A stretch of DNA of 64,000 bases from the NCBI RefSeq assembly GCF_004364245.1, contig NZ_SOAV01000006.1, forward strand, positions 124,001-188,000, read 5' to 3'. This stretch comes from Streptomyces sp. BK208. Lineage in GTDB: Bacteria; Actinomycetota; Actinomycetes; Streptomycetales; Streptomycetaceae. The notes below the pieces were generated by a model. It was given only the letters and a program-made list of their open reading frames with translations. It searched no databases and was not told the origin of the DNA. Below are positions 28,931 through 41,664 of the stretch, piece after piece. Both the position numbers and the translations under genes were made by a program. The first letter of the stretch is position 1. Every line of letters starts with the position of its first letter.

Positions 28931-30895
28931 GTGGAGAACCTGATTGCGCTGCTGGTGGCGGCGCCCCTGCTCGGAGCGGTCGTCCTGCTGTGCGGCGGAC
29001 GCCGCCTTGACCGCGTCGGCCACTGGATCGGCACGCTGCTGGCCGCCGCGTCCTTCGTGATCGGCGTCGTCCTCTTCGCCGACCTGCTCGGCAGCGGCGC
29101 CGAGGACCGCACCCTGACGCAGCACCTGTTCAGCTGGATCCCGGTGGAGGGTTTCCAGGCCGACGTCGCCTTCCGGCTGGACCAGCTGTCGATGACGTTC
29201 GTCCTGCTGATCACCGGCGTCGGCTCGCTCATCCACCTGTACTCGGTCGCGTACATGGAGCACGACGAGCGGCGCCGCCGCTTCTTCGGCTACCTGAACC
29301 TGTTCCTCGCGGCGATGCTGATCCTCGTCCTCGCCGACAACTACCTGCTGCTGTACGTCGGCTGGGAGGGCGTCGGTCTCGCCTCCTACCTGCTGATCGG
29401 CTTCTGGCAGCACAAGCCCAGCGCCGCCACGGCCGCGAAGAAGGCCTTCCTGGTCAACCGCGTCGGCGACATGGGCCTGTCCATCGGCATCATGCTGATG
29501 TTCCTGTGGTTCGGCACCTTCGCCTTCGGGCCGGTGCTCGGCGGCCACGGGGAGGCCGGGCTCGCGGCCGGGGCGGACGAGGGCAAGCTCACCGCGATCG
29601 CCCTGATGCTGCTGCTCGCCGCCTGCGGCAAGTCCGCCCAGGTGCCGCTGCAGTCCTGGCTCGGCGACGCGATGGAGGGCCCGACCCCGGTCTCCGCCCT
29701 CATCCACGCGGCGACCATGGTGACGGCGGGCGTCTACCTGATCGTCCGCTCCGGCGCCATCTTCAACGGCGCGCCGGACGCGCAGCTGGTCGTCACCATC
29801 GTCGGCGCGGTCACGCTGCTCTTCGGTGCCATCGTCGGTTGCGCCAAGGACGACATCAAGAAGGCGCTGGCCGGCTCGACCATGTCGCAGATCGGCTACA
29901 TGGTGCTGGCCGCCGGCCTCGGTCCCATCGGCTACGTCTTCGCGATCATGCACCTGGTCACGCACGGCTTCTTCAAGGCCGGGCTGTTCCTCGGCGCGGG
30001 CTCCGTCATGCACGGCATGAACGACGAGGTCGACATGCGCCGCTACGGCGGACTGCGCAAGTACATGCCGGTCACCTTCGTCACCTTCGGCCTCGGCTAC
30101 CTCGCCATCATCGGCTTCCCCGGCCTGTCCGGCTTCTTCTCCAAGGACAAGATCATCGAGGCGGCGTTCGCCAAGGGCGGCACCGAGGGCTGGATCCTCG
30201 GCGCCTGCGCCCTGCTGGGCGCGGCCATCACCGCGTACTACATGACGCGCGTGATGCTGATGACGTTCTTCGGCGAGGAGCGCTGGCGCAACGCCCCGAC
30301 GCCTTCGCCGGCGCGGCCCGACGTGGAGCCCGCCGCCGAGACCCGCGGCGCCTACGAGCCGCCGCACCCGCACGAGTCGCCGGGACTCATGACGATCCCG
30401 ATGATCGTGCTGGCCGTCGGATCGGTCGCGGGCGGTGCCTTCTTCAGCATCGGCGACCGCTTCCTGCACTGGCTGGAGCCCATCACCGGGCACAGTCACG
30501 GCGACTCGCCGATCAGCGCCGGCGTGGTCACCGGGGCGACCGTGGCCTGCATGGTCGTCGGCGTGGCGATCGCCTGGGCGCAGTACGGGCGCCGTCCGGT
30601 CCCGGCCGTCGCCCCGCGCGGATCGCTGCTCACCCGGGCCGCCCGGCGCGACCTGCTCCAGGACGACTTCAACCACGTGGTCCTGGTCCGCGGCGGCGAG
30701 CACCTGACGCGATCCCTGGTCTACGTCGACCACAGCCTGGTCGACGGAGTCGTCAACGGCACGGCGGCCTCGGTCGGCGGCCTGTCCGGGCGGATGCGCA
30801 AGTTGCAGAACGGCTTCGCGCGCTCGTACGCGGTCTCGATGTTCGGCGGTGCGGCGCTCCTGGTCGCCGCGACCCTGCTGATGAGGGCGGTCTGA
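28931..30895 (+). CDS. nuoL: NADH-quinone oxidoreductase subunit L
   Basis: 654 aa antiporter-like proton-pumping subunit at the far end of the membrane arm, with 14 or more helices and a long lateral helix near the C-terminus. Key residues are seen: Glu in [15 protein letters not shown], Lys in [20 protein letters not shown], His in [13 protein letters not shown], and [16 protein letters not shown]. The GTG is 9 bp after the nuoK stop. A Pro/Glu-rich insert ([20 protein letters not shown]) occurs in a loop around residue 455. Confidence 0.96.
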   Translation: MENLIALLVAAPLLGAVVLLCGGRRLDRVGHWIGTLLAAASFVIGVVLFADLLGSGAEDRTLTQHLFSWIPVEGFQADVAFRLDQLSMTFVLLITGVGSLIHLYSVAYMEHDERRRRFFGYLNLFLAAMLILVLADNYLLLYVGWEGVGLASYLLIGFWQHKPSAATAAKKAFLVNRVGDMGLSIGIMLMFLWFGTFAFGPVLGGHGEAGLAAGADEGKLTAIALMLLLAACGKSAQVPLQSWLGDAMEGPTPVSALIHAATMVTAGVYLIVRSGAIFNGAPDAQLVVTIVGAVTLLFGAIVGCAKDDIKKALAGSTMSQIGYMVLAAGLGPIGYVFAIMHLVTHGFFKAGLFLGAGSVMHGMNDEVDMRRYGGLRKYMPVTFVTFGLGYLAIIGFPGLSGFFSKDKIIEAAFAKGGTEGWILGACALLGAAITAYYMTRVMLMTFFGEERWRNAPTPSPARPDVEPAAETRGAYEPPHPHESPGLMTIPMIVLAVGSVAGGAFFSIGDRFLHWLEPITGHSHGDSPISAGVVTGATVACMVVGVAIAWAQYGRRPVPAVAPRGSLLTRAARRDLLQDDFNHVVLVRGGEHLTRSLVYVDHSLVDGVVNGTAASVGGLSGRMRKLQNGFARSYAVSMFGGAALLVAATLLMRAV

Positions 30896-30900
30896 TACCG

Positions 30901-32468
<1,568 letters not shown>

Positions 32469-32472
<4 letters not shown>

Positions 32473-34127
32473 GCGCAACAGCCGTCCACAGCCTGTGGAC
32501 AACGGCGGCGACGGCGGCCGACCCGATCGCCAAGATCGACGCGCCGAAGATCGAGTACGGGCAGCTGTCGCCCGTCCTCATCGTCATCGGCGCGGCGGTC
32601 ATCGGAATCCTGATCGAGGCGTTCGTGCCGCGCAGGTCCCGGTACTACGCCCAGATGTTCGTGTCCGCCGTCGCCCTGATCGCGGCGTTCGCCGCGGTCG
32701 TCGCGCTCGCGGCACGCGGGTACGGCACGACCAAGGCCGGCATCACGGCGATGGGCGCCGTAGCCGTCGACGGACCGGCCCTGTTCCTGCAGGGCACCAT
32801 CCTGCTGACCAGCCTGGTCGGCCTGTTCACCTTCGCCGAGCGGCGCCTCGACCCGGAACAGCACGGCAACCGCGTCGACTCCTTCGCCGCGCAGGCGGCT
32901 GCCGTGCCCGGCAGCGAGAGCGAGCAGAAGGCGGTCAAGGCGGGCTTCACCACCACGGAGGTGTTCCCGCTCCTGCTCTTCGCCGTCGTCGGCATGCTGG
33001 TCTTCCCGGCGGCCAACGACCTGCTGACGCTCTTCGTGGCGCTGGAGGTCTTCTCCCTCCCGCTGTACCTGCTGTGCGCGCTGGCCCGCCGCAAGCGGCT
33101 CATGTCGCAGGAGGCCGCGGTCAAGTACTTCCTGCTCGGCGCCTTCGCCTCCGCGTTCACGCTGTTCGGCATCGCGCTGCTGTACGGCTACGCGGGCTCG
33201 ATGTCGTACGGCACGATCGCCCAGGTCGTCGACGGCACCGTCCAGAGCGTCACCCCGGCGCTCGCCGACACCATGGGCAACGACGCGCTGCTGCTCGTCG
33301 GCTCGGCGCTGATCGTCATGGGGCTGCTGTTCAAGGTGGGCGCCGTGCCGTTCCACATGTGGACGCCGGACGTGTACCAGGGCGCGCCGACGCCCGTGAC
33401 CGGCTTCATGGCGGCGGCGACCAAGGTGGCCGCCTTCGGAGCCCTGCTGCGCATCCTGTACGTCGTCCTGCCCGGCCTGCGCTGGGACTGGCGGCCGGTG
33501 ATGTGGGGCGTGGCGATCGTCACGATGCTGGCCGGCGCGATCGTCGCGATCACGCAGACCGACATCAAGCGGCTGCTGGCGTACTCGTCGATCGCGCACG
33601 CGGGCTTCATCCTCGCCGGTGTCATCGCGACGACGCCGGAGGGCATCTCGTCCGTCCTCTTCTACCTCGCGGCGTACTCCTTCGTCACGATCGGCGCCTT
33701 CGCGGTCGTCACGCTGGTGCGGGACGCGGGAGGCGAGGCGACGCACCTGTCGAAGTGGGCCGGGCTGGGCCGCAGGTCGCCGCTGGTGGCGGCCGTGTTC
33801 GCGGTGTTCCTGCTGGCCTTCGCCGGTATCCCGCTGACCTCCGGGTTCTCGGGCAAGTTCGCCGTGTTCAAGGCGGCGGCGGAGGGCGGTGCGGCCCCGC
33901 TGGTCGTGATCGGTGTGATCTCGTCGGCGATCGCGGCGTTCTTCTACATCCGGGTGATCGTGCTCATGTTCTTCAGCGAGCCGCGCCCGGAGGGCCCGAC
34001 CGTCGCGGTGCCGTCCCCGCTGACGATGACGGCCATCGCCGTGGGCGTGGCCGTCACGGTGGTGCTCGGCGTGGCGCCGCAGTACTTCCTGGACCTGGCG
34101 GGTCAGGCGGGGGTGTTCGTGCGCTGA
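32469..34127 (+). CDS. nuoN: NADH-quinone oxidoreductase subunit N
   Basis: 552 aa, third antiporter-like subunit, next to NuoK. Conserved stretches are FVALEVFSLPLYLLCALARR, LLFKVGAVPFHMWTPDVYQG (functional Lys) and RLLAYSSIAHAGFILAGVIA. A short extra loop around residue 140 (PGSESEQKAVKAGFTTTE) is common in actinomycetes. The GTG overlaps the nuoM stop. It is the last gene of the operon and is followed by a long palindrome. The first codons also contain two DnaA-box-like sequences. Confidence 0.96.
32482..32502. other. Two facing DnaA-box-like sequences in the start of nuoN
   Basis: CCGTCCACA (32482-32490) and TGTGGACAA (32494-32502) face each other across three bases. The second is the complement of the perfect consensus TTGTCCACA; the first fits the relaxed actinomycete form. 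They lie in coding sequence, so the match could be due to codon choice. Confidence 0.45.
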
Positions 34128-34154
34128 CGCGGCGGTTGCGGCGTTGCGGCTTCG

Positions 34155-34200
34155 CGGCTGTGGTCCGGCACCCCTGCGCAGGGGTGCCGGACCACAGCCG
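34155..34200. terminator. 46-bp perfect palindrome, two-way terminator of nuo operon
   Basis: Each 23-base arm is the exact complement of the other with no loop bases; the left arm begins CGGCTGTGGTCCGG. It lies 28 bp after the nuoN stop and 12 bp beyond the stop of the convergent Uma2 gene, so it can end transcripts from both sides. No T-run, as usual in streptomycetes. Confidence 0.9.
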
Positions 34201-34211
34201 TGTGTGCCGGG

Positions 34212-34811
34212 CTACTCGCCGGCGCGGCGCGGCTTGATGGCGGTCAGGTCCAGATCCGTCGGGAAGGGCGCACTCACCTTCATGCGCTCCCTGAAGATGC
34301 CGACGCTGGTGTAGGCGCCGGTGGTGGGTTCCAGCTCGAAGGCGTGGACGACGGCGAGGCCCTTCTCGTTCTCCACCCGCCAGTAGTGGGCGATACCGGC
34401 CCGGGCGTACTTCAGGGGCTTGGTCTCGCGGTCGCGGGACACCGATTCGGGGGAGACGACCTCGACGGCCAGAGTGACAGCCTCGGCGGGGTAGCGGGTC
34501 TGCTCCGGGTCGTCCACCACCTCGCCTCGCACGACGATCACATCAGGCTCGGGCCGGTTCTGCCGGTCGATGTCGATGGTGAACTCGCGGATGACCTCGA
34601 ACTCCGACGGAGCGAGGGACTGGAGCTGCCAGTTGAAGAAGTCGACAGCGCGTGAGTGGAAAAGAGTCTGCGGACTCACGAAGACGAGGCTCCCGTCGAT
34701 CAGCTCCGTATGCGGAGGCAGATTCGGAAGCCGGTCCAGGTCGTCCGCGGTCCAGCCGCCCTCCGGCGGGGTCGGCCAGTCGGGGGTGGACGCCTTCGGT
34801 GCGACGCTCAT
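34212..34811 (-). CDS. Uma2 family protein (PD-(D/E)XK nuclease-like, DUF820)
   Basis: 199 aa. ATG 34811 is chosen because GGGAG lies 6 bp before it; an ATG at 34823 is possible. The family core is visible: [18 protein letters not shown], then [13 protein letters not shown], then [27 protein letters not shown] and AHYWRV. This matches the restriction-endonuclease-like fold with acidic residues (PDV..., VEV) and the Lys. Streptomyces carry many copies. The cellular role of the family is not established; a nuclease active in DNA metabolism is a structural guess. It is monocistronic and convergent with nuoN. Confidence 0.88.
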   Translation of the reverse strand: MSVAPKASTPDWPTPPEGGWTADDLDRLPNLPPHTELIDGSLVFVSPQTLFHSRAVDFFNWQLQSLAPSEFEVIREFTIDIDRQNRPEPDVIVVRGEVVDDPEQTRYPAEAVTLAVEVVSPESVSRDRETKPLKYARAGIAHYWRVENEKGLAVVHAFELEPTTGAYTSVGIFRERMKVSAPFPTDLDLTAIKPRRAGE

Positions 34812-34931
34812 CAGTGCTCCCATGGGACGGAGTCTCGCGGGCGCAATCAGACTATCCGCCGGAAACGGGCGGGACTCCCGCGAACGTGTGAACGATCATC
34901 GTGTCCTTGGCGCGGGGCGGGCCGGGCAGCC

Positions 34932-34940
34932 TGTGGACAA
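34932..34940. other. DnaA-box-like sequence upstream of recQ
   Basis: TGTGGACAA is the complement of the perfect DnaA box TTGTCCACA. It is 95 bp before the recQ start in non-coding sequence. A single box can be chance; it could tie recQ expression to replication. Confidence 0.35.
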
Positions 34941-35034
34941 CTTCGGGGCTGTCGGCGCGGACCCCTATCGTGGAGGCAGTGGTCGGGGCAGGACGGACCG
35001 GACGGGCGAGGCAGTACGTACGGGGGACGAGACG

Positions 35035-37077
<2,043 letters not shown>

Positions 37078-37119
37078 GGGGCCGCTCCTCCCGGCGTTCG
37101 CCGCGTCACCGCGTCCGCG

Positions 37120-39849
37120 TCACAGGGCCCGGGTCGCGTAGGCCCGAACGTCGGCGTCCGTGTCGTCGGTGACGGTCGCGAGCGCCGCCCTGGCCTCCTC
37201 GGTGCCGGCGGTGTGCCGGGTCAGGGCGAGGACGGCCGCCTTGCGGACGTCGGCGTTCCGGTCGGCGAGCGCCTTGGTGAGGACCGGCACCGCGGTGTCC
37301 GAAGCGGCGGCGGACAGCGCGGTGGCCGCACCCGCCCGTACCTGCCAGGCGGGGTCGGACAGCGCGGCGACCGCACGGGCCGCCAGCGGGGCGGGGCAGC
37401 CCGTGTCCGCCAGGGCCACGAGGGCCGCGCCGCGGACCAGGACGTCAGGGTCCTCGGTGAGCCGGTCCAGGGCCGTGCCCGGGCGGGGCGCCGCCCGCAG
37501 CGTCCCCAGCGCCTTGGCGACCGCGACCCGCACCTCACGCGAAGGGTCATCGGCGGCGGGGGAGAGTGCCTCCGCGGCGTCCAGCGAGACCAGTCCGCGC
37601 ACCGCCTCGATGCGCACCGGGGCGTCGGGGTCGCGCAGGGCCGCGGCGAAGGTGCCGGCGTCGCCCAGCCGCAGGATGCGCAGCAGGTCGAGCGCCGTGG
37701 CCCGGACGACGGGGTCGGCCTGGGCCAGAGCCTCGGTGAGGGGCTCGCTCAGGGCGGGTTCGGGTTTCAGCGTCTCGGCCAGTTCCCGCAGGGAGGCGGC
37801 CGCGGCGGCGCGCACCTCGCCGTCGGGATCGGAGAGCGCGTCGGCGAGCGCCGGACCGGTGCCTGCCGGGACGGTCTCGGTGAGCACGGTGACCGCCGTA
37901 CGCCGGACGCCCGGCTCGGGAGCGGACAGGTAGGGGCGGAGGACGGAGAGGTCGGGTTCGTGCTCGGCGAGGGCCAGCAGCTCCAGCAGCCGGGGGGAGC
38001 CGGCAGCGCCGGGTTCGGTGACCGGGGCGGCCCGGGCGGCCGTGGCGGCGGTGGGGTGCGTCCCGTCGCCGAGGGGCGCGGCGTCGCGGGCACCGGCCGT
38101 CGCCACCTGCTCCGGGTGCACCTCGCCGAGGTGCCGGGAGGGCCCGCCGACCGGCGTGAACTCGTCGATCGGAACGAGATAGGGAGCCACGGGTCGTGCC
38201 GTGAACTCCATCGCACCGGAGGGGGACTTGTGCAGATCGAGGTGGTGGAACCAGGACGCGTCGTCCCGCTCGGGGATGTCGACGCGCTCGTGGTAGAGGC
38301 CCCAGCGGGACTCCGTGCGGGCCAGGGAGGCGCGGGCGGCCATCTCCGCGCAGTCGCGGATGAAGGAGACCTCGGCGCAGCGCATCAGCTCGTGCGGCGT
38401 GCGGGCGCCCATGGCCGCGATGTCCGTGCGCATCCGCTGGAAGGACTCCAGCGCGAGCGACAGCCGGGCGCCGGACTTCGGCGGGGCCACGTAGTCGTTG
38501 ACGAAGCGCCGCAGCTTGTACTCGACCTGCGGCTGCGGCGGGCCGTCGGGGTTGCGCAGCGGGCGGTAGACCAGCTCGTGCGCCTCGCGCAGCTGCTCGG
38601 CCGGCAGTTCGCCCGCGTAGGCGGTGTACCGGGCGGCGTCCGCGCCCGCCAGGTCGCCGAAGACGAACGCGCCGATCATGTAGTTGTGCGGCACGCAGGC
38701 CAGGTCACCGGCCGCGTAGAGGCGGGGGACGGTGGTGCGGGCGTGGTCGTCGACCCGGACGCCGGAGGCGGAGTGGCCGCCGCACAGGCCGATCTCGGAG
38801 ATGTGCATCTCCACGTCGTGGGTGCGGTAGTCGTGCCCGCGGCCCGCGTGGAAGGTGCCGCGTGTCGGCCGTTCGGTGGAGTGCAGGATGGACTCCAGGG
38901 CGGAGACCGACTCCTCCGGGAGGTGACTGAGCTTCAGGTACACCGGACCGCGGTCGCTGGCGACCTCCGCCGCGAACTCGGCCATCATCTGGCCCGACCA
39001 GTAGTCGGAGTCGACGAAGCGCTCGCCGTGCCGGTTGACCTGGTAGCCGCCGAAGGGATTGGCGACGTAGGCGCAGGCCGGGCCGTTGTAGTCCTTGATC
39101 AGCGGGTTGATCTGGAAGCACTCGATGCCGGTCAGCTCGGCGCCCGCGTGGTAGGCCATGGCGTAGCCGTCACCCGCGTTGGTGGGGTTCTCGTAGGTGC
39201 CGTACAGGTAGCCGGACGCGGGCAGGCCGAGCCGGCCGGCGGCGCCGGTCGCGAGGATCACGGCGCCCGCGCGGACGGTCACGAACCGCCCGGTGCGGGT
39301 GTTGAAGCCGGCCGCGCCCACCGCCCGTCCGTCCGCCGTCAGGACCCGGACCGGCATCACGCGGTTCTCGATGCGGATCCGCTCGCGCATCTCACGTCGC
39401 CGCAGCTGCCGGTACAGGACCTTCTTGACGTCCTTGCCCTCCGGCATCGGCAGCACGTAGGAACCGGACCGGTGCACCTGCCGGACGGCGTAGTCGCCGT
39501 GCTCGTCCTTCTCGAACTTCACCCCGTACGACTCCAGCCGCTGGACCATGGCGAAGCCGCGGGTGGCGGTCTGGCGGACGGTGGACTGGTCGACGATGCC
39601 GTCGTTGGCGCGGGTGATCTCGGCGACGTAGTCGTCGGGTTCGGCGCGGCCGGGGACGACGGCGTTGTTGACGCCGTCCATGCCCATGGCGAGTGCGCCG
39701 GAGTGGCGGACGTGGGCCTTCTCCAGCAGCAGTACGTCGGCGCCGTGCTCGGCCGCGGTCAGCGCGGCCATGGTGCCCGCGGTGCCGCCGCCGATGACGA
39801 GGACGTCGCAGGAGAGTTCTTCGGCGTCGGTGAGGGAGGGGATCTCCAC
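37120..39849 (-). CDS. AprA/FrdA-like FAD flavoprotein fused to HEAT-like repeats
   Basis: 909 aa. FAD fold at the N-terminus (CDVLVIGGGTAGTMAALTAA), a second FAD contact around LYAADLAC-type sequence (here RLYAAGDLACVPHNY, about 383), then a helical flavoprotein C-domain (about 440-560). The middle shows FQINPLIKDYNGPACAYV where fumarate reductases have an HPTG motif, so the substrate probably differs. From about residue 625 on there are repeated helical units (RRTAVTVLTET, VRAAAAASLREL, VRIEAVRGLVSL, VRVAVAKALGTL), typical HEAT/PBS-lyase-like repeats. Closest general relatives are adenylylsulfate-reductase-alpha-like proteins. GTG start, AAAGG upstream. It is the last gene of the ABC/ferredoxin operon. 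Confidence 0.85.
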   Translation of the reverse strand: MEIPSLTDAEELSCDVLVIGGGTAGTMAALTAAEHGADVLLLEKAHVRHSGALAMGMDGVNNAVVPGRAEPDDYVAEITRANDGIVDQSTVRQTATRGFAMVQRLESYGVKFEKDEHGDYAVRQVHRSGSYVLPMPEGKDVKKVLYRQLRRREMRERIRIENRVMPVRVLTADGRAVGAAGFNTRTGRFVTVRAGAVILATGAAGRLGLPASGYLYGTYENPTNAGDGYAMAYHAGAELTGIECFQINPLIKDYNGPACAYVANPFGGYQVNRHGERFVDSDYWSGQMMAEFAAEVASDRGPVYLKLSHLPEESVSALESILHSTERPTRGTFHAGRGHDYRTHDVEMHISEIGLCGGHSASGVRVDDHARTTVPRLYAAGDLACVPHNYMIGAFVFGDLAGADAARYTAYAGELPAEQLREAHELVYRPLRNPDGPPQPQVEYKLRRFVNDYVAPPKSGARLSLALESFQRMRTDIAAMGARTPHELMRCAEVSFIRDCAEMAARASLARTESRWGLYHERVDIPERDDASWFHHLDLHKSPSGAMEFTARPVAPYLVPIDEFTPVGGPSRHLGEVHPEQVATAGARDAAPLGDGTHPTAATAARAAPVTEPGAAGSPRLLELLALAEHEPDLSVLRPYLSAPEPGVRRTAVTVLTETVPAGTGPALADALSDPDGEVRAAAAASLRELAETLKPEPALSEPLTEALAQADPVVRATALDLLRILRLGDAGTFAAALRDPDAPVRIEAVRGLVSLDAAEALSPAADDPSREVRVAVAKALGTLRAAPRPGTALDRLTEDPDVLVRGAALVALADTGCPAPLAARAVAALSDPAWQVRAGAATALSAAASDTAVPVLTKALADRNADVRKAAVLALTRHTAGTEEARAALATVTDDTDADVRAYATRAL

Positions 39850-39860
39850 CAGGTGGCCTT

Positions 39861-40790
39861 TCAGGTGCCGAGGGATGTCAGGACGTCGCGTCGCAGCGCC
39901 ACCCGTGCCGGATCGTCGTGCGCGGTGCGGTCCCTGGGCCGGGGCACCTCGCGTACGGCACCGAGGCGGCCGGCGCCGAGCAGGGCGACGCGGTCGCCGA
40001 GGAACAGGGCCTCGTCCACGTCGTGGGTGACGAAGACGACGGTGGCGCCCGTGCCGTGCAGCACCTCCACCAGCAGGTCCTGCATGCCGGCGCGGGTCTG
40101 GGCGTCGAGGGCGCCGAAGGGTTCGTCCATCAGGACGGCGCGGGGTCGTCCGGCCAGTGCGCGGGCCAGCTGGGCGCGTTGGCGCTGGCCCCCGGAGACG
40201 CGGTGCGGCAACTGCCGCAGCTGGGCGGTGAGTCCGACCCGTTCGAGCCAGGCCGTCGCCTGGCGCCGGCGTTCGGCGCGGGGCAGGCCCTGGACGGCGA
40301 GGGGGAGTTCGACGTTGGCCCGCAGGGTGCGCCAGGGCAGCAGGGCGTCCTCCTGGAAGACCAGCGCCCGGTCCGCACCTGGGCCGTGGATCGGACGGCC
40401 GTCCTGTTCCGCCGTCCCGGCCAGCGGCGGCAGCAGCCCGGCCAGCGTGCGCAGCAGCGTCGACTTCCCGCAGCCGGAGGGGCCGACCACGGTCAGGATC
40501 TCGCCCGGGGAGACGTCGACGTCCACGCCGCTGACCGCGGCGGCGTCCGGCCGGCCGAGGGAGGCGGCGCGCAGCGTGAGCCGAGTCCCGCGAGGAGGTG
40601 TCCCGGCGACACCCGCGCCGCCCTCGTTCCGGAGCCCGGCCCCGGCCGCGACCTCAGTCCCGACCTGGGCCCGGGTCTCGACCGCTGTCTCCGTCCCGGC
40701 CGCTGTCTCCGTCCCGGCCGCCGTATTCGTTGCGGCCTCGGTCTCCGCTGCGGCCTCGGTCTCCGTCTCGGTCTCAGACGAGGTGCTCAT
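39861..40790 (-). CDS. ABC transporter ATP-binding protein (sulfonate/nitrate/taurine type)
   Basis: 309 aa. Walker A VVGPSGCGKSTLLRTLAG, Q-loop LVFQEDALLPWRT, signature VSGGQRQRAQLARAL, Walker B AVLMDEPFGALD and the switch His in VFVTHDVDEA all match the SsuB/TauB group. The first 45 residues are an odd Thr/Glu/Ala repeat (TETETEAAAETEAAT and TAAGTETAAGTETA) encoded by duplicated 18-bp units. The start overlaps the permease gene by 17 bp, and its stop is 11 bp before the flavoprotein start. It powers import by the permease and lipoprotein encoded upstream. Confidence 0.92.
   Translation of the reverse strand: MSTSSETETETEAAAETEAATNTAAGTETAAGTETAVETRAQVGTEVAAGAGLRNEGGAGVAGTPPRGTRLTLRAASLGRPDAAAVSGVDVDVSPGEILTVVGPSGCGKSTLLRTLAGLLPPLAGTAEQDGRPIHGPGADRALVFQEDALLPWRTLRANVELPLAVQGLPRAERRRQATAWLERVGLTAQLRQLPHRVSGGQRQRAQLARALAGRPRAVLMDEPFGALDAQTRAGMQDLLVEVLHGTGATVVFVTHDVDEALFLGDRVALLGAGRLGAVREVPRPRDRTAHDDPARVALRRDVLTSLGT
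40682..40766 (-). repeat. Two duplicated 18-bp units in the ABC ATPase N-terminus
   Basis: CCGCTGTCTCCGTCCCGG is repeated directly at 40682-40699 and 40700-40717. A second, different unit beginning TGCGGCCTCGGTCTCCG is repeated at 40731-40748 and 40749-40766. Both keep the reading frame (six residues each) and create the Thr/Glu/Ala stretch. Confidence 0.85.
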
Positions 40791-41664
40791 CGCGTGCCTC
40801 CTCGGGCTGGGCGCGGGGAATCCTGTGCGGGGCGGCTCCGGCGGGCGGTGGTGCCGCACCGGCCCGCGCGGACCTCGGGCGGGCGGCCGGGAGATGTCCG
40901 GTGCGGGGCAGCCAGCGGGTCAGGCGGCGGCCCAGCAGCTCCACGGCGGTGGAGGTCAGCCAGCCGAGCACGCCGATGGTGGCCATGCCGACGAAGACGC
41001 CGGGGTAGTCGACGACCGTGTAGTCCTGCCAGGTGCGGTACCCCACCCCGTACTGACCGGAGATCATCTCGGCGGAGATGACGCAGATCCACGAGACGCC
41101 GATGCCGACCGACAGACCGCCGAACACACCGGGCAGCGCGCCCGGCAGGACCACCGAGCCGAGGACCCGCCACCGGCCGCCTCCCATGGTGCGGACCGCC
41201 TCCTCCCAGACGGGGGCCAGCGCGCGTACCGCGTGCCGGGTGGAGACCAGGACGGGGAAGAAGGCGGCGGTGCAGGTGATGAAGACGATGCCCTGCTCGT
41301 TGGAGGGGAAGAGGAGGATCGCCACGGGGACGAGGGCGATGGCCGGGACGGGCCGGATCACCTCCAGGACCGGGCCGAGCAGGTCCTCGGCGAGCCGCGA
41401 GCGGGCCACCAGCACACCGGTGGCCACGCCCAGCACGGCGGCGAGCACGAAGCCGGTGAGGATGCGGGTCAGGCTGTCGGTGAGGTCGGTCCAGTAGTCC
41501 GGCCCCGCGAGCCGGCCGGCGAAGGTGCGGGCCACGTCCGTGACGGTGGGGAACTGCGAGAAGCGCAGCCACAGATCGATGTCCTGGCTGGTCAGCAGCT
41601 GCCACAGGCCCAGGGCCAGGGCGAGCGAGGCGATCCGCAGCGCGTACCGGGCGTACCGGCTCAC
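40774..41664 (-). CDS. ABC transporter permease (SsuC/TauC type)
   Basis: 296 aa with about six hydrophobic helices. The ATPase-docking loop is EEAVRTMGGGRWRVLGSVVLPGALPG (EAA motif), cited here as AVRTMGGGRW and VLPGALPG. The SsuC-like helix RPVPAIALVPVAILLF precedes it. The GTG start overlaps the stop of the solute-binding protein gene by 4 bp; the C-terminus has a Pro/Ala-rich cytoplasmic tail of 45 residues. It forms the channel for the importer of this operon. Confidence 0.92.
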   Translation of the reverse strand: MSRYARYALRIASLALALGLWQLLTSQDIDLWLRFSQFPTVTDVARTFAGRLAGPDYWTDLTDSLTRILTGFVLAAVLGVATGVLVARSRLAEDLLGPVLEVIRPVPAIALVPVAILLFPSNEQGIVFITCTAAFFPVLVSTRHAVRALAPVWEEAVRTMGGGRWRVLGSVVLPGALPGVFGGLSVGIGVSWICVISAEMISGQYGVGYRTWQDYTVVDYPGVFVGMATIGVLGWLTSTAVELLGRRLTRWLPRTGHLPAARPRSARAGAAPPPAGAAPHRIPRAQPEEARDEHLV

